Translations under genes and position numbers: made by a program
Origin: Callipepla californica brunnescens
Lineage: Eukaryota; Chordata; Aves; Galliformes; Odontophoridae
Length of the DNA: 64,000 bases
Direction of reading: 5' to 3'
Assembly: GCA_023055505.1 (NCBI GenBank)
Contig: JALIRH010000095.1
Span: 186,001 to 250,000, forward strand
The notes under the pieces: model-generated
What the model was told of the DNA's origin: nothing
The model's database searches: none
What the model saw: only the letters and a program-made list of their open reading frames with translations
Shown: positions 11,257 to 25,500 of the stretch, one piece after another
Position numbering within the stretch: the first letter of the stretch is position 1
Layout: each line of letters begins with the position of its first letter

Positions 11257-14200
11257 ACTTGATAGTGACTCCCCACTGAACCATAACATCAGGGCCCCAT
11301 AAATATCATCGGAATTGGCAACACAAACGGTTTGATAGTAGCTACCCGATCTTCAGGTCCTCTGATTGGAATGAACTCAGCACTTTGCTGGCTGTTCCTT
11401 GCACCTCCCACCCCAGCTAATGTATGGGATGATTTGTATGATGTAACCCAAAACCAAACCCCAGGCCTACCCCTTCTCTCACCCTGACACTCGAACCAAA
11501 CCTCCGCCTAAACCTAACCCTAATATCTAAGCCTAAGCCTAACCCTTCCAATTGCCCTAGCCCTAACACTAACCCTTTTCCTATACCTAACCCTGACCTC
11601 AACCCTGATCCTAACCTTTCCCTAACCCTAACACCAACCCGTAACATCATTTGAATCCTAATCCTATTCCAAACCTTAACCCTATCCCAAGGCCTAACCC
11701 TACTCTGACCTTTACACTCCAACTAACCCAACCTCGATCAATAAATACAAATGGAATCCTAAACCTAAACCTAAACCTAAACCTACTGCTAACACCACAA
11801 GTCAGCCTACTTTTCTCCCTAAATCTAATCATAAATCTCAAAAAATCTTTGTCCCTATCCCTAATCATAAATCCAGTCCAAACTCTGAAACTTTCCCAAA
11901 ACCTATGCCTATTCCTAACACTTACTCTTACCCTAAGTCTATCCCTAACACTAACCCTTCTCCCAGACACAACCCTAAAGCCAACACTAATCCTAACCTA
12001 ATCTTTATCCTAATCCTAAACCTAATCCTAACTCTTACCCTAATTCTAACTCTACCCTAACCCTAACTCTGACCCTCAAACCAAACCCACATTTAAGCAC
12101 AACCCTAATCCCGACACCTAGCATCAGATTACCACAACCCTAACGGAACCCTAACCCTAACACTAATGCTAGGACTATCCCAAACCCTAACCCAAGTACT
12201 AGACCAAACCATACCCCTATCCCTCACTCTAAAACTAACAACCCTAACTAAACTCTAACCGTAACCCTATCCCTAATACTAACACTAATCATCTTTTAAA
12301 CACCAATGTTATTCCTATTCCTAAACCTTACCCAATCTCCAAATGAAATCCAAGGCCGGTGCCTTCTCACACCCTAACGATCAAACCAAACCTACATCTA
12401 AACCTAACCCTAAATCCAATCTTTACCCTAAACCATACACTTGCCCTGGCCTTAACACTAACCCTTTCCCTATACCTAACCCTAACCCTAACCTTAACAC
12501 TAATTTGAGGCCTATCCCTAGTAGGAACCCAAAACCTAATTGGAATCTGAATCCTGTTCTTAACCTTAACCCTAACACGACTTAACTCTACTCTGACCCT
12601 AAAAGTCAAATTAACCCTACTCCTTACCCTAAACCTCAATCTAAACCTAAACCTAACCCTAAACCTAAACTTCACAAGAACACTCAACCTAATCCTAGCA
12701 CTAACCTAAACTAAAACTAAAACAACTTTTTTGCTAACCCTAATCCTAAATCTAACCCTAACCCCAAAACTCCCCCAAACCTGACCCTAAACCTAATCCA
12801 CTCCAAAATCCTTACCCTAACCCTAACCCCAAACACCCTAATACTAGAACTAAAGCAATCCTTCACCCTAACCCTAAAACTAACAATTTAACTTTGACCC
12901 TAAAACTCAAATTCACCCTACATACACTTTATGCTACCTAGGTTAGGGTCAGGCTCAATCTGGGTTTTGTGTTGGGGTCAAAGGGATAGGGTTAGGGTAG
13001 AGTTCGAGTTAGGATGAAGGTAATGCTTACAGATATGTTTAGAGAATGGAACAGGGTTAGGGTTAAGGTTAGGGTAAGGTTGAAGGTTAGGCTCAGGGAC
13101 AGATTTAGGGTTAGAGTTTGGGTTCCTTTTAGGTTTAGGGATAGGGTTAGGGTACGGTTAGGTATTGTACAATGCTAAGTGTTAGCTTCTGGGTAAGGGA
13201 TAGGGTTAGGGTAAGGGTTAGATTCAGGGTTAGGGTTAGCATTAGCATCAGGGTTAGGGTTATGGTAAGAGTTAGGATAGGGAATGGGATACAGTTAGGG
13301 TAAGGGTTAGGAATAGGGTTAGGGTTACATTAAGGTTAGGGTTAGTGTTTGGATCAGGGGTAGGGTTAGGAATAAAGTTAGAGTAAGGGCTAGGATTAGG
13401 GTTAGGGTTAGGGTAGGGATACGGTTAGGGTAGAGTTAAGGTTAGGGTAGGGTTAGGGTTAGGGTAAGGGTTAGGGTTAGGGTTAGGGTTAGGGTTAGGT
13501 TAGGGTTTGGGTTATGGTAAGAGTTAGGATAGGGATTGTGATACGGTTAGGGTAAGGGTTAGGAATAGGGATAGGGTTTGATTAGGGTAAGGGTTATTGT
13601 TTGGATTAGGGGTAGGGTTACGAATAAAGTTAGAGTTAGGGCTAGGATTAGGGTTAGGGTTCGGGATTGGATTAGTGTTAGGGTAAGGAGTAAAGTTAGA
13701 GTTAGTGTTAGGATTAGGGTTAGGGTAAAGTAGGGTTAGGGGTAGGGTTAGGGTTAGGGTTAGGGTTAGGGTAGGGTTAGGGTTAGGGTTTGGGTTAGGC
13801 TAGGGTTAGGGTAAGGGTAAGGGTTAGGGTTAGGGTTAGGGTTAGGGTTAGGGTAGGGTTAGGGTTAGGGTTAGGGTTAGGGTTAGGGTTAGGGTTAGGG
13901 TTAGGGTTAGGGTAGGGTTAGGGTTAGGGTTAGGGTTAGGGTTAGGGTTAAATTTATTGTTAGGGTTAGGGTTAGGGTTAGGGTTAGGGTTAGGGTTAGG
14001 GTTAGGGTTAGGGTAGGGTTAGGGTTAGGGTTAGGGTTAGTGTTAGGTTAGGGTTAAGGTTAGGGTTAGGGTTAGGGTTAGGGTTAGGGTTAGGGTTAGG
14101 GTTAGGGTAAAATTAGGGTTAGGGTTAGTGTTAGGGTTAGGGTTAAATTTATTGTTAGGTTTAGGGTTAAGGTTAGAGTTAGGGGTAGGGTTGAGGTTAG

Positions 14201-16926
14201 GGTTAGGGTTAGGTTAGGGTTAGGGTTAGGGTTAGGGTTAGGTTAGGGTTAGGGTTAGGGTTAAGGTGAGAGTTAGGGTTAGGGTTAGGGTTAGGTAAGG
14301 GTTAGGGTTAGGGTAAGAATTAGGATAGGGATTGTGATACAGTTAAGGTAAGGGTTAGGAATTAGAGTTAGGGTTAGGGTTAGGATTAGGGTTAGGGTTA
14401 GGTTAGGGTTAGGGTTAGGGTTAGGGTAGGGTTAGGGTTAGGGTTAGGGTTAAGGTTAAATTTATTGTTAGGGTTAGGGTTAGGGTTAGGGTTAGGGTTA
14501 GGGTTAGGGTTAGGGTTAGGGTAGGGTTAGGGTTAGGGTTAGGGTTAGGGTTAGGTTAGGGTTGGGGTTAGGGTTAAGGTTAGGGTTAGGGTTTGGGTTA
14601 GGGTTAGGGTTAGGGTTAGGGTTAGGGTAAAATTAGGGTTAGGGTTAGTGTTAGGGTTAGGGTTAAATTTATTGTTAGGTTTAGGGTTAAGGTTAGAGTT
14701 AGGGTTAGGGTTGAGGTTAGGGTTAGGGTTAGGTTAGGGTTAGGGTTAGGTTAGGGTTAGGGTTAGGGTTAAGGTGAGAGATAGGGTTAGGGTTAGGTAA
14801 CGGTTAGGGTTAGGGTAAGAATTAGGATAGGGATTGTGATACAGTTAAGGTAAGGGTTAGGAATTAGGGTTAGGGTTAGGGTTAGGTTTAGGTTTAGGTT
14901 TAGGGTTAGGGTTAGGGTTAGTGTTAGGGTAGGTTAGGGTTAGGGTATGGTAGGGTTAGTGTTAGGGTAGGGTAAGGGTTAGCATTAGGTTTAGGGTTAG
15001 GGTTAGGGTTAGGGTAGGGTTAGGGTTAGGGTTAGGGTTAGGGTTAGGGTTAATGTAGTTTAGGGCTAGGGTTAGGGTTAGGGTTAGGATAGGGTTAATG
15101 TAGGGTTAGGGTTAGTGCTAGGAATCAATTTGGAGGAAGGAAAAGGTATAGGAATTGGTTCATTGTTAGCGTTAGTCTTCAGGGTTAGGGTTCGGATTTA
15201 GCACTATGTTTCAGGTTCCTTTTAGGTTTAGTGATAAGGATTAGGGGTACGTTTAGGTATTGTACAATGCTAAGTGTTAGCTTCTGGGTGGGGGTTGGGG
15301 TTAGATTAAGGGTGAGGGTTAGGGTTAGGACTAGATTTAGGATTAGGTTTAGGAATAGGTTTTCTTTGATTGTTAGGGTGAGAGAAAGGTTAGGCCTTGG
15401 GTTTGTTTTTGGAATAGTTTTGGGTTTCAGAATAGGAATTGGGTTAGTATTTGGAATCTGATTGCTTTAGTATTAGTGTTAGGGTGGGGGTTAGAAGTTA
15501 GGTGAGCGTTGTGGTAATCTAATGCTTTGTGTTAGGCTTAGGGTTGGGCTTTTACTTGAGGTTGGTGTTAGGGTCAGCTTTAGTTTGAAGGTAGATTTAG
15601 AGTTTAAATTGTGGTCATGCTTTGGATTAGTTTTAGAGTTAGGGTAAGATTTAAGTTTCCTTTCAGTGTTAGGCTGTGAGAATTGTAGGCTTTGTGTTTT
15701 TGGGTTTGTGTTGGGTTTAGGAATTGGAATAGTGTTTGGGATAGTATTAGCGTTAAGGCTGGGGTTAGAGTTAGGTGATGGCTGTGGTAATCTAATGCTT
15801 TGTGTTAGGTTTAGGGTTGGGCTTCAATCTGGGGTTGGTTTTAAGGTCCCATTTAGATTTCAGGAAGAATTGGAGTTAAATTGAGGTAACGGTTAGGATT
15901 AGATTTAGGGTTCTGATAAGGGTTAGGTTAGGGTTAGGGTTTGGTTCCAAGTTGTTTTTAGGGTTAGGGTTAACGTTAGGTTTCAGGATAGGGTTAGGAA
16001 TATAGCTAGGTGTTAGGTAAGGTTTAGTCCTGGGGTTTCAGTTCGGGTTAGGTGAAGCGTTAGTTTTACAGTTAGAAGACATGTTAGGGTTAGGGTTAGG
16101 TTTTGGTGTAGATTTAGGTTTAGGGTAAGGGTTAGGGATGTAGATGAAGGTTTAGTGGAAGGGGTAGGGTTCTCTTTAGTTTTAGGACCAGGGAAGGGTC
16201 CTAAAAGGGCCTTGGCTAAGGGTGAGTTTTAGTATTTGATTTAGCGTTGCGTTCAGGTCTAGGTTAGTTTGAGTGTCAGGCTGAGAGAAGGGGTAGGCCT
16301 TGGGTTTGGTTCTGGCTTAGTGTTAGGTTTAGGAATAGGAATAGTTTTGGTGTTTGGATTGGGTTTGGGGTTAGTAGTAGGGATTGGATTGGGGTTAGTG
16401 TTAGGTGAGATCTGCGGTAATCTGATGCTTTCTTTGAGGCTTGAGGTTTGAGCTTAAACGTGGTGTTGGTTTTAGGGTAGGATTTAGGGCTAGGGTTTGG
16501 TTGAGGGTAGCATTAGGTTTAGGTTTAGGGGAAGGGTTTTGGTTAGGGTAGAGGTTAGAATTCTGGTTTGGGTTAGGAATAGGGTTCTGGACAAGGTAAG
16601 GATTTAGTCCTAGGTTTCCAGTTACGGTAAGGTGAAGTGCTGGTGTTCTAGTTAGGAGAAGAGTTAGGTTGAGGTTTCGGGTTAGGTTTTTTTGTCGATT
16701 TAGGTTTTAGGTAAGGGGTAGATTTTAGACAACATGAGCTTTCTGGTCAGAGTAGGGTTAGGCCTTAGAATATGGATAAGATTAGGATAAATGGAGGGTT
16801 AGTTTCGGGTTTAGGTTAGTTTGAGTGTTAGGCTGAGAGAAGGGGAGGGCCTTGGGTTTGGGTTTGGTTTAGGGTTAAGATAAGGTTTAGGAATAGGAGT
16901 AGGTTTGGGGTTTGGATTGGGTTTGG
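11257..16926. repeat. Unit 3 (protease fragment plus telomere-like body)
   Basis: Protease fragment 11257-11443 (minus strand), CCCTAA arm 11444-12935, switch 12936-12943, TTAGGG arm 12944-16926. The region 14400-14770 holds an additional block of the AAATTTATTGTTAGG-containing module, which makes the unit longer than unit 2. Units 3 and 4 share private bases near 11751, 11831 and 11857, so they are the closest pair in that part. No gene is visible. Confidence 0.9.
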
Positions 16927-19900
16927 ACTTGACAGTGACTCCCCACTGAACCATAACATCAGGGCCCCATAAATATCATCGGAATTGGCAACACAAACGG
17001 TTTGATAGTAGCTACCCGATCTTCAGGTCCTCTGATTGGAATGAACTCAGCACTTTGCTGGCTGTTCCTTGCACCTCCCACCCCACCTAATGTATGTGAT
17101 GATTTGTATGATGTAACCCAAAACCAAACCCCAGGCCTACCCCTTCTCTCACCCTGACACTCGAACCAAACCTCCGCCTAAACCTAACCCTAATATCTAA
17201 GCCTAAGCCTAACCCTTCCAATTGCCCTAGCCCTAACACTAACCCTTTTCCTATACCTAACCCTGACCTCAACCCTGATCCTAACCTTTCCCTAACCCTA
17301 ACACCAACCCGTAACATCATTTGAATCCTAATCCTATTCCAAACCTTAACCCTATCCCAAGGCCTAACCCTACTCTGACCTTTACACTCCAACTAACCCA
17401 ACCTCGATCAATAAATACAAATGGAATCCTAAACCTAAACCTAAACCTAAACCTACTGCTAACACCACAAGTCAGCCTACTTTTCTCCCTAAATCTAATC
17501 ATAAATCTCAAAAAATCTTTGTCCCTATCCCTAATCATAAATCCAGTCCAAACTCTGAAACTTTCCCAAAACCTATGCCTATTCCTAACACTTACTCTTA
17601 CCCTAAGTCTATCCCTAACACTAACCCTTCTCCCAGACACAACCCTAAAGCCAACACTAATCCTAACCTAATCTTTATCCTAATCCTAAACCTAATCCTA
17701 ACTCTTACCCTAATTCTAACTCTACCCTAACCCTAACTCTGACCCTCAAACCAAACCCACATTTAAGCACAACCCTAATCCCGACACCTAGCATCAGATT
17801 ACCACAACCCTAACGGAACCCTAACCCTAACACTAATGCTAGGACTATCCCAAACCCTAACCCAAGTACTAGACCAAACCATACCCCTATCCCTCACTCT
17901 AAAACTAACAACCCTAACTAAACTCTAACCGTAACCCTATCCCTAATACTAACACTAATCATCTTTTAAACACCAATGTTATTCCTATTCCTAAACCTTA
18001 CCCAATCTCCAAATGAAATCCAAGGCCGGTGCCTTCTCACACCCTAACGATCAAACCAAACCTACATCTAAACCTAACCCTAAATCCAATCTTTACCCTA
18101 AACCATACACTTGCCCTGGCCTTAACACTAACCCTTTCCCTATACCTAACCCTAACCCTAACCTTAACACTAATTTGAGGCCTATCCCTAGTAGGAACCC
18201 AAAACCTAATTGGAATCTGAATCCTGTTCTTAACCTTAACCCTAACACGACTTAACTCTACTCTGACCCTAAAAGTCAAATTAACCCTACTCCTTACCCT
18301 AAACCTCAATCTAAACCTAAACCTAACCCTAAACCTAAACTTCACAAGAACACTCAACCTAATCCTAGCACTAACCTAAACTAAAACTAAAACAACTTTT
18401 TTGCTAACCCTAATCCTAAATCTAACCCTAACCCCAAAACTCCCCCAAACCTGACCCTAAACCTAATCCACTCCAAAATCCTTACCCTAACCCTAACCCC
18501 AAACACCCTAATACTAGAACTAAAGCAATCCTTCACCCTAACCCTAAAACTAACAATTTAACTTTGACCCTAAAACTCAAATTCACCCTACATACACTTT
18601 ATGCTACCTAGGTTAGGGTCAGGCTCAATCTGGGTTTTGTGTTGGGGTCAAAGGGATAGGGTTAGGGTAGAGTTCGAGTTAGGATGAAGGTAATGCTTAC
18701 AGATATGTTTAGAGAATGGAACAGGGTTAGGGTTAAGGTTAGGGTAAGGTTGAAGGTTAGGCTCAGGGACAGATTTAGGGTTAGAGTTTGGGTTCCTTTT
18801 AGGTTTAGGGATAGGGTTAGGGTACGGTTAGGTATTGTACAATGCTAAGTGTTAGCTTCTGGGTAAGGGATAGGGTTAGGGTAAGGGTTAGATTCAGGGT
18901 TAGGGTTAGCATTAGCATCAGGGTTAGGGTTATGGTAAGAGTTAGGATAGGGAATGGGATACAGTTAGGGTAAGGGTTAGGAATAGGGTTAGGGTTACAT
19001 TAAGGTTAGGGTTAGTGTTTGGATCAGGGGTAGGGTTAGGAATAAAGTTAGAGTAAGGGCTAGGATTAGGGTTAGGGTTAGGGTAGGGATACGGTTAGGG
19101 TAGAGTTAAGGTTAGGGTAGGGTTAGGGTTAGGGTAAGGGTTAGGGTTAGGGTTAGGGTTAGGGTTAGGTTAGGGTTTGGGTTATGGTAAGAGTTAGGAT
19201 AGGGATTGTGATACGGTTAGGGTAAGGGTTAGGAATAGGGATAGGGTTTGATTAGGGTAAGGGTTATTGTTTGGATTAGGGGTAGGGTTACGAATAAAGT
19301 TAGAGTTAGGGCTAGGATTAGGGTTAGGGTTCGGGATTGGATTAGTGTTAGGGTAAGGAGTAAAGTTAGAGTTAGTGTTAGGATTAGGGTTAGGGTAAAG
19401 TAGGGTTAGGGGTAGGGTTAGGGTTAGGGTTAGGGTTAGGGTAGGGTTAGGGTTAGGGTTTGGGTTAGGCTAGGGTTAGGGTAAGGGTAAGGGTTAGGGT
19501 TAGGGTTAGGGTTAGGGTTAGGGTTAGGGTAGGGTTAGGGTTAGGGTTAGGGTTAGGGTTAGGGTTAGGGTTAGGGTAGGGTTAGGGTTAGGGTTAGGGT
19601 TAGGGTTAAATTTATTGTTAGGGTTAGGGTTAGGGTTAGGGTTAGGGTTAGGGTTAGGGTAGGGTTAGGGTTAGGGTTAGGGTTAGGGTTAGTGTTAGGT
19701 TAGGGTTAAGGTTAGGGTTAGGGTTAGGGTTAGGGTTAGGGTTAGGGTTAGGGTTAGGGTAAAATTAGGGTTAGGGTTAGTGTTAGGGTTAGGGTTAAAT
19801 TTATTGTTAGGTTTAGGGTTAAGGTTAGAGTTAGGGGTAGGGTTGAGGTTAGGGTTAGGGTTAGGTTAGGGTTAGGGTTAGGGTTAGGTTAGGGTTAGGG

Positions 19901-22582
19901 TTAGGGTTAAGGTGAGAGTTAGGGTTAGGGTTAGGGTTAGGTAAGGGTTAGGGTTAGGGTAAGAATCAGGATAGGGATTGTGATACAGTTAAGGTAAGGG
20001 TTAGGAATTAGAGTTAGGGTTAGGGTTAGGATTAGGGTTAGGGTTAGGTTAGGGTTAGGGTTAGGGTTAGGGTAGGGTTAGGGTTAGGGTTAGGGTTAAG
20101 GTTAAATTTATTGTTAGGGTTAGGGTTAGGGTTAGGGTTAGGGTTAGGGTTAGGGTTAGGGTTAGGGTAGGGTTAGGGTTAGGGTAGGGTTAGGGTTAGG
20201 GTTAGGGTTAGGTTAGGGTTGGGGTTAGGGTTAGGGTTAGGGTTAGGGTTAGGGTTAGGGTTAGGGTTAGGGTTAGGGTTAGGGTAAAATTAGGGTTAGG
20301 GTTAGTGTTAGGGTTAGGGTTAAATTTATTGTTAGGTTTAGGGTTAAGGTTAGAGTTAGGGTTAGGGTTGAGGTTAGGGTTAGGGTTAGGTTAGGGTTAG
20401 GGTTAGGTTAGGGTTAGGGTTAGGGTTAAGGTGAGAGATAGGGTTAGGGTTAGGTAAGGGTTAGGGTTAGGGTAAGAATTAGGATAGGGATTGTGATACA
20501 GTTAAGGTAAGGGTTAGGAATTAGGGTTAGGGTTAGGGTTAGGTTTAGGTTTAGGTTTAGGGTTAGGGTTAGTGTTAGGGTAGGTTAGGGTTAGGGTATG
20601 GTAGGGTTAGTGTTAGGGTAGGGTAAGGGTTAGCATTAGGTTTAGGGTTAGGGTTAGGGTTAGATTAGGTTAGGGCTAGGGTTAGGGTTAGGGTTAGGGT
20701 TAGGGTTAATGTAGTTTAGGGCTAGGGTTAGGGTTAGGGTTAGGATAGGGTTAATGTAGGGTTAGGGTTAGTGCTAGGAATCAATTTGGAGGAAGGAAAA
20801 TGTATAGGAATTGGTTCATTGTTAGCGTTAGTCTTCAGGGTTAGGGTTCGGATTTAGCACTATGTTTCAGGTTCCTTTTAGGTTTAGTGATAAGGATTAG
20901 GGGTACGTTTAGGTATTGTACAATGCTAAGTGTTAGCTTCTGGGTGGGGGTTGGGGTTAGATTAAGGGTGAGGGTTAGGGTTAGGACTAGATTTAGGATT
21001 AGGTTTAGGAATAGGTTTTCTTTGATTGTTAGGGTGAGAGAAAGGTTAGGCCTTGGGTTTGTTTTTGGAATAGTTTTGGGTTTCAGAATAGGAATTGGGT
21101 TAGTATTTGGAATCTGATTGCTTTAGTATTAGTGTTAGGGTGGGGGTTAGAAGTTAGGTGAGCGTTGTGGTAATCTAATGCTTTGTGTTAGGCTTAGGGT
21201 TGGGCTTTTACTTGAGGTTGGTGTTAGGGTCAGCTTTAGTTTGAAGGTAGATTTAGAGTTTAAATTGTGGTCATGCTTTGGATTAGTTTTAGAGTTAGGG
21301 TAAGATTTAGGTTTCCTTTCAGTGTTAGGCTGTGAGAATTGTAGGCTTTGTGTTTTTGGGTTTGTGTTGGGTTTAGGAATTGGAATAGTGTTTGGGATAG
21401 TATTAGCGTTAAGGCTGGGGTTAGAGTTAGGTGATGGCTGTGGTAATCTAATGCTTTGTGTTAGGTTTAGGGTTGGGCTTCCATCTGGGGTTGGTTTTAA
21501 GGTCCCATTTAGATTTCAGGAAGAATTGGAGTTCAATTGAGGTAACGGTTAGGATTAGATTTAGGGTTCTGATAAGGGTTAGGTTAGGGTTAGGGTTTGG
21601 TTCCAAGTTGTTTTTAGGGTTAGGGTTAACGTTAGGTTTCAGGATAGGGTTAGGAATATAGCTAGGTGTTAGGTAAGGTTTAGTCCTGGGGTTTCAGTTC
21701 GGGTTAGGTGAAGCGTTAGTTTTACAGTTAGAAGACATGTTAGGGTTAGGGTTAGGTTTTGGTGTAGATTTAGGTTTAGGGTAAGGGTTAGGGATGTAGA
21801 TGAAGGTTTAGTGGAAGGGGTAGGGTTCTCTTTAGTTTTAGGACCAGGGAAGGGTCCTAAAAGGGCCTTGGCTAAGGGTGAGTTTTAGTATTTGATTTAG
21901 CGTTGCGTTCAGGTCTAGGTTAGTTTGAGTGTCAGGCTGAGAGAAGGGGTAGGCCTTGGGTTTGGTTCTGGCTTAGTGTTAGGTTTAGGAATAGGAATAG
22001 TTTTGGTGTTTGGATTGGGTTTGGGGTTAGTAGTAGGGATTGGATTGGGGTTAGTGTTAGGTGAGATCTGCGGTAATCTGATGCTTTCTTTGAGGCTTGA
22101 GGTTTGAGCTTAAACGTGGTGTTGGTTTTAGGGTAGGATTTAGGGCTAGGGTTTGGTTGAGGGTAGCATTAGGTTTAGGTTTAGGGAAAGGGTTTTGGTT
22201 AGGGTAGAGGTTAGAATTCTGGTTTGGGTTAGGAATAGGGTTCTGGACAAGGTAAGGATTTAGTCCTAGGTTTCCAGTTACGGTAAGGTGAAGTGCTGGT
22301 GTTCTAGTTAGGAGAAGAGTTAGGTTGAGGTTTCGGGTTAGGTTTTTTTGTCGATTTAGGTTTTAGGTAAGGGGTAGATTTTAGACAACATGAGCTTTCT
22401 GGTCAGAGTAGGGTTAGGCCTTAGAATATGGATAAGATTAGGACAAATGTAGGGTTAGTTTCGGGTTTAAGTTAGTTTGAGTGTTAGGCTGAGAGAAGGG
22501 GAGGGCCTTGGGTTTGGGTTTGGTTTAGGGTTAAGATAAGGTTTAGGAATAGGAGTAGGTTTGGGGTTTGGATTGGGTTTGG
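16927..22582. repeat. Unit 4 (protease fragment plus telomere-like body)
   Basis: Protease fragment 16927-17113 (minus strand), CCCTAA arm 17114-18605, switch 18606-18613, TTAGGG arm 18614-22582. The protease fragment has changes shared only with unit 5 (gacagtgact at the start, and cacctaatgtatgtg near 17085). No gene is visible. Confidence 0.9.
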
Positions 22583-25500
22583 ACTTGACAGTGACTCCCC
22601 ACTGAACCATAACATCAGGGCCCCATAAATATCATCGGAATTGGCAACACAAACGGTTTGATAGTAGCTACCCGATCTTCAGGTCCTCTGATTGGAATGA
22701 ACTCAGCACTTTGCTGGCTGTTCCTTGCACCTCCCACCCCACCTAATGTATGTGATGATTTGTATGATGTAACCCAAAACCAAACCCCAGGCCTACCCCT
22801 TCTCTCACCCTGACACTCGAACCAAACCTCCGCCTAAACCTAACCCTAATATCTAAGCCTAAGCCTAACCCTTCCAATTGCCCTAGCCCTAACACTAACC
22901 CTTTTCCTATACCTAACCCTGACCTCAACCCTGATCCTAACCTTTCCCTAACCCTAACACCAACCCGTAACATCATTTGAATCCTAATCCTATTCCAAAC
23001 CTTAACCCTATCCCAAGGCCTAACCCTACTCTGACCTTTACACTCCAACTAACCCAACCTCGATCAATAAATACAAATCGAATCCTAAACCTAAACCTAA
23101 ACCTAAACCTACTGCTAACACCACAAGTCAGCCTACTTTTCTCCCTAAATCTAATCACAAATCTCAAAAAATCTTTGTCCCTAACCCTAATCATAAATCC
23201 AGTCCAAACTCTGAAACTTTCCCAAAACCTATGCCTATTCCTAACACTTACTCTTACCCTAAGTCTATCCCTAACACTAACCCTTCTCCCAGACACAACC
23301 CTAAAGCCAACACTAATCCTAACCTAATCTTTATCCTAATCCTAAACCTAATCCTAACTCTTACCCTAATTCTAACTCTACCCTAACCCTAACTCTGACC
23401 CTCAAACCAAACCCACATTTAAGCACAACCCTAATCCCGACACCTAGCATCAGATTACCACAACCCTAACGGAACCCTAACCCTAACACTAATGCTAGGA
23501 CTATCCCAAACCCTAACCCAAGTACTAGACCAAACCATACCCCTATCCCTCACTCTAAAACTAACAACCCTAACTAAACTCTAACCGTAACCCTATCCCT
23601 AATACTAACACTAATCATCTTTTAAACACCAATGTTATTCCTATTCCTAAACCTTACCCAATCTCCAAATGAAATCCAAGGCCGGTGCCTTCTCACACCC
23701 TAACGATCAAACCAAACCTACATCTAAACCTAACCCTAAATCCAATCTTTACCCTAAACCATACACTTGCCCTGGCCTTAACACTAACCCTTTCCCTATA
23801 CCTAACCCTAACCCTAACCTTAACACTAATTTGAGGCCTATCCCTAGTAGGAACCCAAAACCTAATTGGAATCTGAATCCTGTTCTTAACCTTAACCCTA
23901 ACACGACTTAACTCTACTCTGACCCTAAAAGTCAAATGAACCCTACTCCTTACCCTAAACCTCAATCTAAACCTAAACCTAACCCTAAACCTAAACTTCA
24001 CAAGAACACTCAACCTAATCCTAGCACTAACCTAAACTAAAACTAAAACAACTTTTTTGCTAACCCTAATCCTAAATCTAACCCTAACCCCAAAACTCCC
24101 CCAAACCTGACCCTAAACCTAATCCACTCCAAAATCCTTACCCTAACCCTAACCCCAAACACCCTAATACTAGAACTAAAGCAATCCTTCACCCTAACCC
24201 TAAAACTAACAATTTAACTTTGACCCTAAAACTCAAATTCACCCTACATACACTTTATGCTACCTAGGTTAGGGTCAGGCTCAATCTGGGTTTTGTGTTG
24301 GGGTCAAAGGGATAGGGTTAGGGTAGAGTTCGAGTTAGGATGAAGGTAATGCTTACAGATATGTTTAGAGAATGGAACAGGGTTAGGGTTAAGGTTAGGG
24401 TAAGGTTGAAGGTTAGGCTCAGGGACAGATTTAGGGTTAGAGTTTGGGTTCCTTTTAGGTTTAGGGATAGGGTTAGGGTACGGTTAGGTATTGTACAACG
24501 CTAAGTGTTAGCTTCTGGGTAAGGGATAGGGTTAGGGTAAGGGTTAGATTCAGGGTTAGGGTTAGCATTAGCATCAGGGTTAGGGTTATGGTAAGAGTTA
24601 GGATAGGGAATGGGATACAGTTAGGGTAAGGGTTAGGAATAGGGTTAGGGTTACATTAAGGTTAGGGTTAGTGTTTGGATCAGGGGTAGGGTTAGGAATA
24701 AAGTTAGAGAAAGGGCTAGGATTAGGGTTAGGGTTAGGGTAGGGATACGGTTAGGGTAGAGTTAAGGTTAGGGTAGGGTTAGGGTAAGGGTTAGGGTTAG
24801 GGTTAGGGTTAGGGTTAGGTTAGGGTTTGGGTTATGGTAAGAGTTAGGATAGGGATTGTGATACGGTTAGGGTAAGGGTTAGGAATAGGGATAGGGTTTG
24901 ATTAGGGTAAGGGTTATTGTTTGGATTAGGGGTAGGGTTACGAATAAAGTTAGAGTTAGGGCTAGGATTAGGGTTAGGGTTCGGGATTGGATTAGTGTTA
25001 GGGTAAGGAGTAAAGTTAGAGTTAGTGTTAGGATTAGGGTTAGGGTAAAGTAGGGTTAGGGGTAGGGTCAGGGTTAGGGTTAGGGTAGGGTTAGGGTTAG
25101 GGTTTGGGTTAGGCTAGGGTTAGGGTAAGGGTTAGGGTTAGGGTTAGGGTTAGGGTTAGGGTTAGGGTTATGGTTAGGGTTAGGGTTAGGGTTAGGGTTA
25201 AGGTTAAATTTATTGTTAGGGTTAGGGTTAGGGTTAGGGTTAGGGTTAGGGTTAAGGTGAGAGTTAGGGTTAGGGTTAGGGTTAGGGTTAGGTAAGAGTT
25301 AGGGTTAGGGTAAGAATTAGGATAGGGATTGTGATAGAGTTAAGGTAAGGGTTAGGAATTAGAGTTAGGGTTAGGGTTAGGATTAGGGTTAGGGTTAGGT
25401 TAGGGTTAGGGTTAGGGTTAGGGTATGCTTAGGGTTAGGGTAAAATTAGGGTTAGGGTTAGTGTTAGGGTTAGGGTTAAATTTATTGTTAGGTTTAGGGT

